Of a stretch of 64,000 nt of DNA, positions 1 to 6,889 are shown one piece after another. The DNA lies in the IMG/VR virus record IMGVR_UViG_3300021068_000001, positions 62,001 to 126,000 of that record. The stretch is one strand, 5' to 3'. Under the pieces are notes generated by a model, which worked only from the letters and a program-made list of their open reading frames with translations, did not search any database and was not told the origin of the DNA. Within the stretch, counting starts at the first letter, position 1. Each line of letters starts with the position of its first letter. A program made the translations under genes and the position numbers. Source of the stretch: a virus.

Positions 1-25
1 GACTATAACAAAAGAAGTTTATATT

Positions 26-307
26 ATGAAAAATAAAGATGAAAAAAACCACATTGACGAATGGTTAAAAATACAAATTAAAAAAGGTATTGAAATCATT
101 GATAATGTTTTAAGAAACAATAATAATAAGTGGGAATTATATTATACAGGTCATTTACAAAAAGACATTTTCAATAATTTTCCAGGCAGAACTAGTAAAA
201 AGATATTCAAAGGCTATAGAGCACATTTGGATAATAATAAACTTTTGTTTGTTCAAAAGAAGTTTGAACATAACGGATATGAATATTATGTAAAGAGAGG
301 TATATAA
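26..307 (+). CDS. hypothetical protein, 93 aa
   Basis: I do not recognise this family. The protein is basic and polar (many Lys and Asn), with no membrane segment or signal peptide. The ATG at 26 is the first in the window, but the frame stays open to the left edge, so the true start could lie outside. The stop overlaps the next ATG in a TAATG junction, which suggests translational coupling with the following gene. Confidence 0.65.
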   Translation: MKNKDEKNHIDEWLKIQIKKGIEIIDNVLRNNNNKWELYYTGHLQKDIFNNFPGRTSKKIFKGYRAHLDNNKLLFVQKKFEHNGYEYYVKRGI

Positions 308-591
308 TGAAAAAACTTGATAAAAAATCTAAAGACATATTGAAACTATTGGTTAAAGGTAAAGGCTTCTATAAGACGCCGATTGTACCTAAAGACCATA
401 CGGATGGAAACATTAACTTGCTTGTACCGTTGTACCTTGCAGGTCTTCTTTCCTTTCAAAGACAATACGACATCCCCCTTATAGGTCCTTCTAACGAACA
501 CCTAGTAAGGTTTAAATGGTATGATGTTATGATAGACAAAAAGAAAACTGTAAAGGATTTAAAAAAGGTAATTAAAAATGGCCAAATTTAA
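307..591 (+). CDS. hypothetical protein, 94 aa
   Basis: Unrecognised small soluble protein. Its middle (about residues 30-60) is hydrophobic and proline-containing, and its tail is Lys-rich. It shares its first base with the upstream stop codon and overlaps the downstream glucosaminidase gene by 14 bases, so it sits in a tightly coupled operon. Function unknown. Confidence 0.65.
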   Translation: MKKLDKKSKDILKLLVKGKGFYKTPIVPKDHTDGNINLLVPLYLAGLLSFQRQYDIPLIGPSNEHLVRFKWYDVMIDKKKTVKDLKKVIKNGQI

Positions 592-1270
592 ACTAACAAT
601 GAAGTGGCAAAAAGTATTAGATAGAACCTGGTTTTTGACCAAAGTATTTGCTATTCTATGTATTATGTGTGGAGTTGCTTTTACGTGGGGTACTTTTTAT
701 CCCAATCAAACTGCTGTGAAGAACGTCAATTTAAAACTGGATCAGTTTTATATGCAGAAGATAAAAGATATGGACCTACGAGAACCTGAATTTACATACA
801 ATAACGATATTCAATTTGTACGTGCTATGCACAAATGTATAAATTATATAAATTTTTCATTACCTAAAACTAAAAGAGTTCCATATGAAATGATTATAGG
901 TCAGGCTGCATTAGAGTCTGGTTGGGGAACTAGTAGATTTGGAACAGAAGGTAATAATTTATTCGGGATAAGAACTTGGACCAAAGAAGTGCCACACCTT
1001 ATGCCTTTAGGTATTAAGAAATGGCCTGGTTGGGGTGTTAAAGTATTTGCTAGTAAGTGTGATAGTGTAAAAGAATATATTAGATTATTAAATGAACATC
1101 CTGCTTATAAAGAATTTAGAGAAATCAGAGCAAATATGCTTAAACAAAATAAACAATTAGATAGTTTGGTCTTAATAAAGACACTTGATAAATTTTCTAC
1201 AACTGCTGACTATGATAAAAGAGTTACTAGAATGATTATGAAGATAAGAAAACTTGAGGTGAACAAATGA
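578..1270 (+). CDS. membrane-anchored glucosaminidase (Bax/FlgJ-like lysin)
   Basis: A peptidoglycan hydrolase of the glucosaminidase family, which cuts beta-1,4 bonds next to N-acetylglucosamine. One membrane segment lies at about residues 22-40 and the catalytic domain at about 75-225. The family signature AALESGWGTS sits at 110-119 with E113 as predicted catalytic acid, followed by GNNLFGIR at 125-132. The N-terminal anchor resembles signal-arrest lysins, so it may act at the inner membrane or periplasm during lysis or host entry. A second wall enzyme, an M15 peptidase, lies at 4.8 kb. It overlaps both neighbours. Confidence 0.85.
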   Translation: MAKFKLTMKWQKVLDRTWFLTKVFAILCIMCGVAFTWGTFYPNQTAVKNVNLKLDQFYMQKIKDMDLREPEFTYNNDIQFVRAMHKCINYINFSLPKTKRVPYEMIIGQAALESGWGTSRFGTEGNNLFGIRTWTKEVPHLMPLGIKKWPGWGVKVFASKCDSVKEYIRLLNEHPAYKEFREIRANMLKQNKQLDSLVLIKTLDKFSTTADYDKRVTRMIMKIRKLEVNK

Positions 1271-1425
1271 TGACAATTGCAGATGGAATATTACTATTTT
1301 TTATAGGGTGTACATTAACAGTAATTGGATTTGGTATTGCTTTACACATAGGAAGTAAATCACTTAAACCAAAAGAGAAATTAACAACTGTACAACAATC
1401 ATTAAAAGATATAAGGGGTAAATAA
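1267..1425 (+). CDS. small single-span membrane protein, 52 aa
   Basis: Begins with tandem ATG codons overlapping the stop of the glucosaminidase gene (ATGATGA), a typical phage coupling. One hydrophobic segment covers about residues 5-28 and is followed by a basic cytoplasmic-type tail. A membrane protein directly behind a lysin could be holin- or spanin-like, but nothing specific supports that. Function unknown. Confidence 0.6.
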   Translation: MMTIADGILLFFIGCTLTVIGFGIALHIGSKSLKPKEKLTTVQQSLKDIRGK

Positions 1426-1426
1426 T

Positions 1427-1534
1427 ATGCTTTGGTTAATATTAATATGTATGTTGCTGGGATATATTATAGCAACAAGAAATGAAATTATTAGTTATTT
1501 AAAAATGAAATGGGATAAATTTAAACAATGCTAG
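1427..1534 (+). CDS. tiny membrane peptide, 35 aa
   Basis: The ATG lies one base after the preceding TAA. Residues 2-17 are strongly hydrophobic and the C-terminal half is basic (KMKWDKFKQ). This is the shape of small phage inner-membrane peptides. It overlaps the next ATG by 7 bases. Function unknown; the reading is supported by tight packing and composition only. Confidence 0.45.
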   Translation: MLWLILICMLLGYIIATRNEIISYLKMKWDKFKQC

Positions 1535-1701
1535 TGTGGGCAGAAAGACAAGGTATGAGTGATACAGAAATATTATTTTGGCATAGAGTTGAAAACCTAG
1601 AGAAGGCAATTGAGAATGCCCAAAGTATAGATTTTAAAGCGGTATGGACAGATAAGTTAAGAGAACTTATGAAGAAACTACCAAAACGATTAATTAACTA
1701 G
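1528..1701 (+). CDS. hypothetical protein, 57 aa
   Basis: Starts inside the end of the preceding small gene and ends ten bases before the next ATG, which has GGAG ahead of it. It is predicted helical with mixed charge, and no known motif is visible. Kept because it fills the space exactly with phage-like overlaps. Confidence 0.5.
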   Translation: MLVWAERQGMSDTEILFWHRVENLEKAIENAQSIDFKAVWTDKLRELMKKLPKRLIN

Positions 1702-1710
1702 GAGTATATT

Positions 1711-1893
1711 ATGATTGAACTATTAAAATTTATAGAAGAATTAAAAGAAATTAAAGAACAATTACATAAAGGTAAATTGTTAGCACAAAAGGAAACGTAT
1801 GACGTTTTAAAAAGTGTTCAAAATAAAATAGATAAATATGAAAAACAAGTAAGGGACTTTGAGGACGAAATGGCTAGTTCCATTGTAATGTAG
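1711..1893 (+). CDS. hypothetical coiled-coil protein, 60 aa
   Basis: GGAG at 1701-1704 precedes the ATG. Almost the whole protein is Lys/Glu/Leu-rich with heptad-like spacing, so it is predicted to be one long helix or coiled coil. No enzymatic motif. Function unknown. Confidence 0.55.
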   Translation: MIELLKFIEELKEIKEQLHKGKLLAQKETYDVLKSVQNKIDKYEKQVRDFEDEMASSIVM

Positions 1894-1895
1894 TT

Positions 1896-2045
1896 ATGCC
1901 AGGTAAATGGGACGGGAAAAGTAGAATACCAACTAAAAAATATAAAGATAATTATAATAGAATCTTTAATGTCAAAAATACACAAAAGAATATTAAAGTT
2001 AAAAAAAATATTAGACAAGAAGGCTTTAAGAGAACCAAGAAGTAG
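1896..2045 (+). CDS. hypothetical basic peptide, 49 aa
   Basis: ATG two bases after the previous stop. Very Lys/Asn-rich with no motif. It overlaps a second short frame (1969-2115) by 77 bases. Both fit the tight spacing of the operon, so either or both may be real. Low confidence. Confidence 0.4.
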   Translation: MPGKWDGKSRIPTKKYKDNYNRIFNVKNTQKNIKVKKNIRQEGFKRTKK

Positions 2046-2115
2046 AAAACAAAAAATAGATAGAATTAATTGGGAAAGGGTAAGAACAATTTTACACAAA
2101 CGTTATGAAAGATAA
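1969..2115 (+). CDS. hypothetical basic peptide, 48 aa
   Basis: An alternative or additional short frame that ends inside the start of the MIP18-family gene (11-base overlap). It is Lys/Arg/Leu-rich and predicted helical, so it could bind nucleic acid, but that is inference from charge alone. It competes with the frame at 1896-2045. Confidence 0.35.
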   Translation: MSKIHKRILKLKKILDKKALREPRSRKQKIDRINWERVRTILHKRYER

Positions 2116-2398
2116 AGTTATAGAAGAATTAAAAAAGGTTTATGATCCAGAAATGCCATCAATTGATGTGTTTAATCTAGGATTGATATATGACATTGAC
2201 ATTAAGGATAAAGATGTTACTATTACACATACATTAACATCCATGCTTTGTCCTATGGCAGATCAAATAAGCAAAGACATTAAAGAAGCTGCAGAGCGAG
2301 TAGAAGGTGTCGGTACTGTAAAGGTTATACTTACACATACACCACCATTTACTAGAGAAATGTTAAGTGAAGAAGCAAAATTAATATTAAATTTATGA
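2105..2398 (+). CDS. MIP18 (DUF59/SufT/PaaD-like) Fe-S assembly protein
   Basis: A 97-residue single-domain protein of the MIP18 family, whose members help insert or mature Fe-S clusters (SufT, PaaD, eukaryotic CIA2). Visible marks: the N-terminal DPEMP..DVFNLGLIY stretch at about 14-29, the central T...CP motif with C49, and the C-terminal THTPPF strand. Length is normal for the domain. It is followed two genes later by a SufE-like gene, and an IscA-like gene lies at 21.6 kb, so this phage carries several Fe-S assembly parts. Likely role: adaptor for cluster delivery in the host cytoplasm. Confidence 0.85.
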   Translation: MKDKVIEELKKVYDPEMPSIDVFNLGLIYDIDIKDKDVTITHTLTSMLCPMADQISKDIKEAAERVEGVGTVKVILTHTPPFTREMLSEEAKLILNL

Positions 2399-2721
2399 CA
2401 CATAAAAAAAGTGAAGTGTTGAGAATATTAGAAGGAACTACAATTACTAATTTTTTTGCCAAGGTATCAAATTGTTTTATGAAAACAACAGATAAAGATT
2501 TTTTAGAACACGCCAAAAAAGAACAAGAAGAATTAGAGTCATCTATGAAATCTTCCAGACACCAAGAGTATGTTAGAAAAGAAATGGATAAAATTAGAGC
2601 AGAAGGTAAAATGAAGGAAGAAAGTGTGTCTGATACACACGCTATTATTAAAGAGGCAGAAAAAAGAGTAAAAACACCGTCAGAAAAAATGCAAGAGGAG
2701 TTGGAACCAATAAGTGAATAG
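2395..2721 (+). CDS. hypothetical helical protein, 108 aa
   Basis: Starts four bases inside the end of the MIP18 gene (ATGACA overlapping TGA) and overlaps the SufE-like gene by 8 bases. From about residue 35 onward it is highly charged (Glu/Lys) and predicted helical. Lying between two Fe-S assembly genes may mean a related role, but no motif supports it. Confidence 0.6.
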   Translation: MTHKKSEVLRILEGTTITNFFAKVSNCFMKTTDKDFLEHAKKEQEELESSMKSSRHQEYVRKEMDKIRAEGKMKEESVSDTHAIIKEAEKRVKTPSEKMQEELEPISE

Positions 2722-3127
2722 TATAATAAAAGAACGAATAGAACAAAAAGGTGCTGATTTAAAAATGTTAGAAGGACACGACAGATTGCATTACCTCATA
2801 GACATTGCTAAAGATGTAACACCACTTCCTAATGAAGTTAAAATAGAGGAAAATAGAATACGTGGTTGTGCTAGTAATTTATGGTTAATAGGTGGGTGTA
2901 ACGAAGATAATACAATGATATATAAAATAGACGCTGAAGCCTTTATAACAAAAGGTACAGCTAAACTTGTAACTGATCTTGTACAAGATTGTCCTAAAGA
3001 TGAAGTTGCTAGTTTAACAATTGATGATTTTCTACCTTTAGGGATTAGAGAGTTATTAACAATGCAAAGACAGAATGGTCTAGGCAGTTTAATTGAAAGG
3101 ATAGTATCAATAGCGAGTACTAAATAA
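2714..3127 (+). CDS. sufE-like: SufE-like sulfur acceptor protein
   Basis: Matches the SufE/CsdE fold, which takes sulfane sulfur from a cysteine desulfurase and passes it to a scaffold. The hallmark is the sequence RIRGCASNLWLIGG, with C52 in the position of the SufE sulfur-accepting cysteine. The downstream AFITKGTAKLV region is also typical. The only start fitting the full domain is GTG at 2714, inside the previous gene. The cysteine desulfurase partner would have to be the host SufS, since none is encoded here. Confidence 0.85.
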   Translation: MNSIIKERIEQKGADLKMLEGHDRLHYLIDIAKDVTPLPNEVKIEENRIRGCASNLWLIGGCNEDNTMIYKIDAEAFITKGTAKLVTDLVQDCPKDEVASLTIDDFLPLGIRELLTMQRQNGLGSLIERIVSIASTK

Positions 3128-3131
3128 ACAT

Positions 3132-3518
3132 ATGGATAAGATAATTGAATTTATACAAGATAATATAAACTTTTTAAATAACATACAAAGTTATCATTGG
3201 CAGACTAGGTCATATTCTGAACACGAAACTTTAACTGAATACCACGAAAAGTTTAATAGATTAAATGATGAGTTTGTGGAAGCATGGCAAGGCAAAACAG
3301 GCCAACGAGTTAATTTTAGTGCCGAGTTAAGACCAGGCATAATGAACTATGCTGATAACAGACAAGTTTCAGGAGATGTACAAAGACAAGCTTTAAGTAT
3401 AGAAGAATTTTCTAAATTAAAAGAGGTGCAAGGCCAAATAGATTTAGAAAGTGTATTAGAAGATATGCTTTTATGTACCAATCAGTTACTATATCATTTA
3501 ACCTTAATCTGTAAATAA
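3132..3518 (+). CDS. ferritin-like/DUF5856-type phage protein
   Basis: 128 residues, predicted all-helical. The start resembles the Dps/ferritin-like helix (FLNNIQSYHWQT at about 13-24, then EYHEKFNRLNDEFVEAW), with His and Glu at positions that could bind metal. Similar proteins occur in marine T4-like phages as a family of unknown function (DUF5856, from memory). An iron-binding role next to Fe-S genes is attractive but unproven. The stop overlaps the next ATG. Confidence 0.55.
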   Translation: MDKIIEFIQDNINFLNNIQSYHWQTRSYSEHETLTEYHEKFNRLNDEFVEAWQGKTGQRVNFSAELRPGIMNYADNRQVSGDVQRQALSIEEFSKLKEVQGQIDLESVLEDMLLCTNQLLYHLTLICK

Positions 3519-3832
3519 TGCCAACATACACATTTAAAAATAAGAAGACAGGTAAAGTATTTACTGATATGATGAGCATTGCTGATAAGGAAGAATACTT
3601 GTCTAAAAATAAACACATTACACAAGAAATAACAAAGCTTAATATTGTTGCTGGGGTTAGTGGTCAAAGTTATAGAAGCGATTCAGGTTGGAAAGAAACA
3701 CTATCAAAGGTTGCAGAAGCACACCCATTGAGCCCATTAGCAGGAGAAATGGGTACACGGTCAACAAAACAAATCAAAACACAACAAGTTATGAAAAAGC
3801 ATAAGGCTAGGCAAAGTGCAAAAACTAAATAA
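3518..3832 (+). CDS. FmdB-like N-terminus protein, 104 aa
   Basis: Opens with MPTYTFKNKKTGK, the start seen in FmdB-type regulatory/zinc-ribbon proteins, but the usual Cys pairs are missing, so no zinc site is expected. The C-terminal third is basic (repeated KKHKARQSAK). Conserved companions of this type are common in T4-like marine phages; function unknown. Confidence 0.6.
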   Translation: MPTYTFKNKKTGKVFTDMMSIADKEEYLSKNKHITQEITKLNIVAGVSGQSYRSDSGWKETLSKVAEAHPLSPLAGEMGTRSTKQIKTQQVMKKHKARQSAKTK

Positions 3833-4256
3833 TAGAGATATAATACAAAGCGAGCAACTGAAACGCAACGGTCGTATACCAGAGTCTAGTAGGTCAATCC
3901 GCTTATTGTATAATCTCATAGGGCAGGAGTTATCCTGCTTAAAACACAAGAGAGTCCTGCCCATAGCTATGGTTGGTCTATTATTGTCGGGTTGTGGTAG
4001 TTTACCAGCGTTTGTTGGTACTAGTGCCAGTACATATGAAACGTACAAAACAATAACATTTACAAAAACAGGAGCCGATATTGCTTTAGCCGCAAATGAT
4101 ATGCCTACCACCAACGATTATGCCCTATCCAAGATAACAGGCTATGATTGTAAGGTTAGTAGAGTATTAGATGAAGGCTTAGAAGCAGTATGTCAAAGCA
4201 TAAAAGTACACGCACCAGACGGCACCACAATTAACAAAAACAAGGAGAAAAAATAA
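3816..4256 (+). CDS. putative lipoprotein, start uncertain
   Basis: The credible part is a short basic stretch (KHKR) followed by a hydrophobic run and a lipobox LLSGC (C60 counted from the GTG at 3816), then about 85 residues of exported-type sequence. Any start giving a normal signal peptide lies near 3906-3970, where no ATG with a Shine-Dalgarno is present: TTG at 3906 is possible, and ATG at 3969 is very close to the lipobox. The segment before it (3835-3965) folds into alternative hairpins and may be non-coding. A GGAG precedes the next gene. Confidence 0.5.
   Translation: MQKLNNRDIIQSEQLKRNGRIPESSRSIRLLYNLIGQELSCLKHKRVLPIAMVGLLLSGCGSLPAFVGTSASTYETYKTITFTKTGADIALAANDMPTTNDYALSKITGYDCKVSRVLDEGLEAVCQSIKVHAPDGTTINKNKEKK
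3921..3962 (+). promoter_or_regulatory. two mutually exclusive RNA hairpins
   Basis: GCAGGA (3923-3928), loop GTTA, TCCTGC (3933-3938) forms one perfect hairpin. GGGCAGGA (3921-3928) can instead pair with TCCTGCCC (3955-3962). Both use the AGGA of a Shine-Dalgarno-like AGGAG (3925-3929) just before the lipoprotein coding part, so pairing would mask it. This is structure seen in sequence; a regulatory role is inference. Confidence 0.4.
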
Positions 4257-4654
4257 TGGCAAAAGATATTCCAGATTTTATGAGGGAATTTGATACGGAT
4301 GTAGATTATGGTTTTACTCCTGTATCACAGAAACCAGCTGACGAAACAACACAGCCAGCTATTGACCCGAAAGCAATTGATAGCCAAAGTTTAGAATTAG
4401 CAAAAGTAAAGGGTGATGTTTCTGATATTAAAAGTATGATGAACGAAGTTATGCAGATTGTAGCTGAGAAAGATACTGTTAATAAAGAAATACAGGACGC
4501 TGATATCGTAGGAAGATTTAAAGAGATTGAAAAGATTGTACTACCATTTTTATACAATCTTTCAAAATCCAGTGAACCATATATACATTGGCCAAATAGA
4601 GGTCCAATTATTAAGGCACAAATGGATAAATTATTAAAACTAACAAGGGGGTAA
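4256..4654 (+). CDS. hypothetical protein, 132 aa
   Basis: Starts right after a GGAG site, overlapping the preceding stop by one base. The N-terminal 50 residues are acidic and proline-containing, residues about 55-100 look like a coiled coil, and the C-terminus has a WPNRGPII motif. Such proteins occur among marine T4-like phages, but no function is known to me. Confidence 0.6.
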   Translation: MAKDIPDFMREFDTDVDYGFTPVSQKPADETTQPAIDPKAIDSQSLELAKVKGDVSDIKSMMNEVMQIVAEKDTVNKEIQDADIVGRFKEIEKIVLPFLYNLSKSSEPYIHWPNRGPIIKAQMDKLLKLTRG

Positions 4655-4657
4655 TAT

Positions 4658-4831
4658 ATGTTAGAGCAAAAGGCACATCATAAAGAACTTAAAAGAGCAG
4701 TCAACGAAATTGAAACAAAAAGATTAAACGACAGGTCTTTTAAATCGTGGTTTGATTTAAGAACCCTAAAGAAGATTAAACTACAAGCAAAGGATAAATT
4801 AAATGAGATTAAGCAAAAATTTCACGCTTAA
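4658..4831 (+). CDS. hypothetical basic helical protein, 57 aa
   Basis: Preceded by AAGGGGG and spaced three bases from the previous stop. It is Lys-rich and helical, with an LRTLKKIKLQAKDKL amphipathic stretch. It overlaps the next gene by 29 bases in another frame. No known family. Confidence 0.5.
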   Translation: MLEQKAHHKELKRAVNEIETKRLNDRSFKSWFDLRTLKKIKLQAKDKLNEIKQKFHA

Positions 4832-5303
4832 AGAGTTAGTAACCAGTCAAACTGCTGAACGTAAGGGTATTAATAATAACCCTAACGAGGATCAGATTGA
4901 AGGATTACAAAGATTATGTGAAAATATTTTACAACCAGTCCGTGACCAATATGCTACACCTGTCACAGTATCAAGTGGATTTAGAAGTCCCGATTTATGT
5001 GTGGCAATAGGATCATCTATAAACTCACAACACGCAAAAGGCCAAGCCGCTGATTTTGAAATCTTTGGAGTGTCTAATCAGGAATTAGCACATTACATAG
5101 ATAAAAATTTAGACTATGATCAGCTTATCTTGGAGTATTGGAAACCAGAAGAACCTAGTAGTGGTTGGATTCATTGCTCTTTTAAAAATAAAGAAGATAA
5201 TAGAAAGCAATTTTTAAGAGCATATAGAGATCATAATGGCAAAACGAAGTATGAGGAATACTCATATAGGGTTCACGCAAAACCTAAGCCAGCTAGTGAG
5301 TGA
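4803..5303 (+). CDS. M15A-family zinc D-Ala peptidase (endolysin-like)
   Basis: A zinc peptidase of the M15A group (as in DD-carboxypeptidases and some phage endolysins), which cuts the stem peptide of peptidoglycan. Metal ligands are visible: SQHAKGQAAD gives H77 and D84, and GWIHCS gives H124. The conserved SSGFRSP lies at 57-63. It has no signal peptide, so release needs a holin or another route. With the anchored glucosaminidase at 0.6 kb it provides two different wall-cutting activities. It is the last gene before a strong new promoter. Confidence 0.85.
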   Translation: MRLSKNFTLKELVTSQTAERKGINNNPNEDQIEGLQRLCENILQPVRDQYATPVTVSSGFRSPDLCVAIGSSINSQHAKGQAADFEIFGVSNQELAHYIDKNLDYDQLILEYWKPEEPSSGWIHCSFKNKEDNRKQFLRAYRDHNGKTKYEEYSYRVHAKPKPASE

Positions 5304-5355
5304 ACGGCAGAAGAAATTAATAATTTATACACCGAGAAGGGTGTATAATGACAGC

Positions 5356-5384
5356 TTGACACGCTTGAAATAGTGTGATATAAT
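5356..5384 (+). promoter_or_regulatory. consensus sigma70 promoter
   Basis: TTGACA at 5356-5361, a 17-base spacer, and TATAAT at 5379-5384: an exact match to the bacterial vegetative consensus. It reads into the nuclease gene at 5413, which has GGAAGG ahead of its ATG. Presumably an early promoter served by unmodified host polymerase. Confidence 0.85.
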
Positions 5385-5412
5385 TGTTATATAAAATTAA
5401 GGAAGGTATATT

Positions 5413-6123
5413 ATGGCTTTTAATTATATAAAACTGAATGAAGATGTATTGCCTAAATCTTTAGGTGTGAAAGGTAAGAACCGAGATGGTGTAAGATATT
5501 ATACTATTGACGGTGTTAATATGCCTTCCGTTACCTCAATATTAGGACAATTACCCGAAAAGAAAAAAATATTAGACGCATGGAGAACAGCTGTTGGTGA
5601 GAAGATGGCTAAATATATTTCTGTGACGGCTACAACAAGGGGTAAAACTACCCACACTCTCATAGAAAACCATTTAAGAAACGAAGATAAAAAATCTAAC
5701 GGCATAACTGCTGTGACACCATTAGGTCTTTTTAGAATTATGAGACCTTATCTTGCTAGACTAGATAACATACATTGTTTAGAAGAATACCTATATTCAA
5801 AAGAAATAGGTGTAGCAGGTCAGGTAGATTGTATTGCAGAATATAAAGGTAAGTTATCTGTAGTTGATTTTAAAACTTCTACAAAGAGAAGGGACGCAGA
5901 TTACAATTACGGTAACTTCTTACAGACTTCAGCATATGCTAAAATGTTTGAAGAATTATTTCCCGATAAGAAAATAGAACAAACTGTTATTTTAGCTGCT
6001 TGTGAAGACGGATTTGTACAAGAGTGGATACACGGAGTAGATAAGGTAAAAGAACACCAAGAGTTGTTTTATAAACACGCAAAAGATTTTTTAGATAGTC
6101 ATTCCTTCAATTCTACCTATTGA
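5413..6123 (+). CDS. PD-(D/E)XK exonuclease (MGME1/Cas4-like)
   Basis: A nuclease of the PD-(D/E)XK superfamily, related to phage exonucleases annotated like mitochondrial genome maintenance exonuclease 1. The active-site pattern is visible: H81 in TTHTLIENH, D139 in GQVDC, and D152-F-K154 followed by TS. Length (236) is normal. It probably processes DNA ends in recombination or host DNA breakdown. It has its own early consensus promoter, which fits early DNA metabolism. Confidence 0.8.
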   Translation: MAFNYIKLNEDVLPKSLGVKGKNRDGVRYYTIDGVNMPSVTSILGQLPEKKKILDAWRTAVGEKMAKYISVTATTRGKTTHTLIENHLRNEDKKSNGITAVTPLGLFRIMRPYLARLDNIHCLEEYLYSKEIGVAGQVDCIAEYKGKLSVVDFKTSTKRRDADYNYGNFLQTSAYAKMFEELFPDKKIEQTVILAACEDGFVQEWIHGVDKVKEHQELFYKHAKDFLDSHSFNSTY

Positions 6124-6139
6124 TTTAGCACACATCTTT

Positions 6140-6147
6140 AATAAATA
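6140..6147 (+). promoter_or_regulatory. T4-type late promoter (AATAAATA)
   Basis: AATAAATAGT between the nuclease and the secreted protein at 6204. It matches the T4 late box TATAAATA with one change and shares the GT extension seen at other sites in this genome. Confidence 0.4.
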
Positions 6148-6203
6148 GTTTAATAAAGATTAAACCAAAAGATATTCAAAAATATCAGCAAAGAGGAAAC
6201 GAA

Positions 6204-6647
6204 ATGAAGAAATTTCTAGCTTCTATATTAATGTCAGTTTTATTAATATTTGTTGTAATGCAATTTGCGAATGCTGAAGAACCAAAACTACTTGATGAAG
6301 AACCAAAGATAAAGAGAGAATCACCTGAAGTAACGCCATATGAAGAAGGCAGACTTTATTGGATGCAAATGCCAGTTGTTTGTGGTACTACTAAAACAGT
6401 AAAAGATTATATTGATGAACATAAATTTATATTAGTTTATGTTGGTGTTGGTAAACAAGGTGGTAAAGATACTGGCGAACCAGTTTACTTGATAAGTGAA
6501 TATGTAACGCAAGATATGAAACAATCTTTGTCAGTAACAACAACATTGACATTAACAGAATCGTGTATAATGTTAAGAGGTTTTGATTTACAGTTTAGAA
6601 AATCACCTTTAACAAAGGGGACTTCAATATTGGAGCTCCAAACTTGA
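6204..6647 (+). CDS. secreted hypothetical protein
   Basis: Clear signal peptide: MKK, a hydrophobic core, and the cleavage motif FANA-EE at about residue 24. The mature 120 residues include two Cys (VVCGTTK and ESCIM) that could form a disulfide in the periplasm. AGAGG lies 5-9 bases before the ATG. Family not recognised. The 3' end lies against the tmRNA acceptor piece. Confidence 0.65.
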   Translation: MKKFLASILMSVLLIFVVMQFANAEEPKLLDEEPKIKRESPEVTPYEEGRLYWMQMPVVCGTTKTVKDYIDEHKFILVYVGVGKQGGKDTGEPVYLISEYVTQDMKQSLSVTTTLTLTESCIMLRGFDLQFRKSPLTKGTSILELQT

Positions 6648-6654
6648 AATTTGA

Positions 6655-6889
6655 CGTTGAAGAATAGACAATAACTAGTGAGGACGTGGGTGCGATTCCC
6701 ACCACCTCCACCAATTCAAAACACATTATAGTGTGCTTTAAGGGGGTGAGTAGATTCGACTGCTACTAAAACTATTTGGAGTTAAATCGCTGACAGCGTA
6801 CTGTTAAAACTATAAACGACAATCACATAGATTATCGTATGGCTGCTTAGGCAGTCGGGGTTTGCCTGTACCTTGCAACAGAAACAGGC
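6655..6889 (+). ncRNA. ssrA: circularly permuted two-piece tmRNA
   Basis: The acceptor piece comes first: T-stem GTGGG (6686-6690), loop TGCGATT, CCCAC (6698-6702), then acceptor strand CACCTCC (6703-6709), A and CCA (6711-6713). A 28-base linker (6714-6741) with an ACAC/GTGT hairpin follows. The coding piece starts GGGGGTG (6742-6748), which pairs over all seven positions with the acceptor strand. The third pair is G-U, the alanine identity element. AGATTCGACT matches the tmRNA D-region, and CTATT (6772-6776) can pair with AATAG (6663-6667) as helix P2. A tag frame from about 6812 ends at TAG 6848-6850. GCCTGT/ACAGGC closes the 3' end. Outer ends are estimates. Confidence 0.9.
6812..6850 (+). 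other. tmRNA tag reading frame
   Basis: Aligning AAACGAC with the same stretch of E. coli tmRNA places the resume codon at ATA (6812-6814). The frame reads INDNHIDYRMAA then TAG. It keeps the ND core and the hydrophobic-Ala-Ala end that ClpXP-type proteases recognise. An ATA first codon instead of the usual GCN is odd. The first residue of the tag would be the alanine carried by the tmRNA itself. Confidence 0.7.

Noticed and set aside
3840-3960. Possible tRNA or split tRNA in a structured-looking stretch
   Set aside because: No D-arm, anticodon arm and T-arm set could be fitted; only the alternative hairpins at 3921-3962 hold up.
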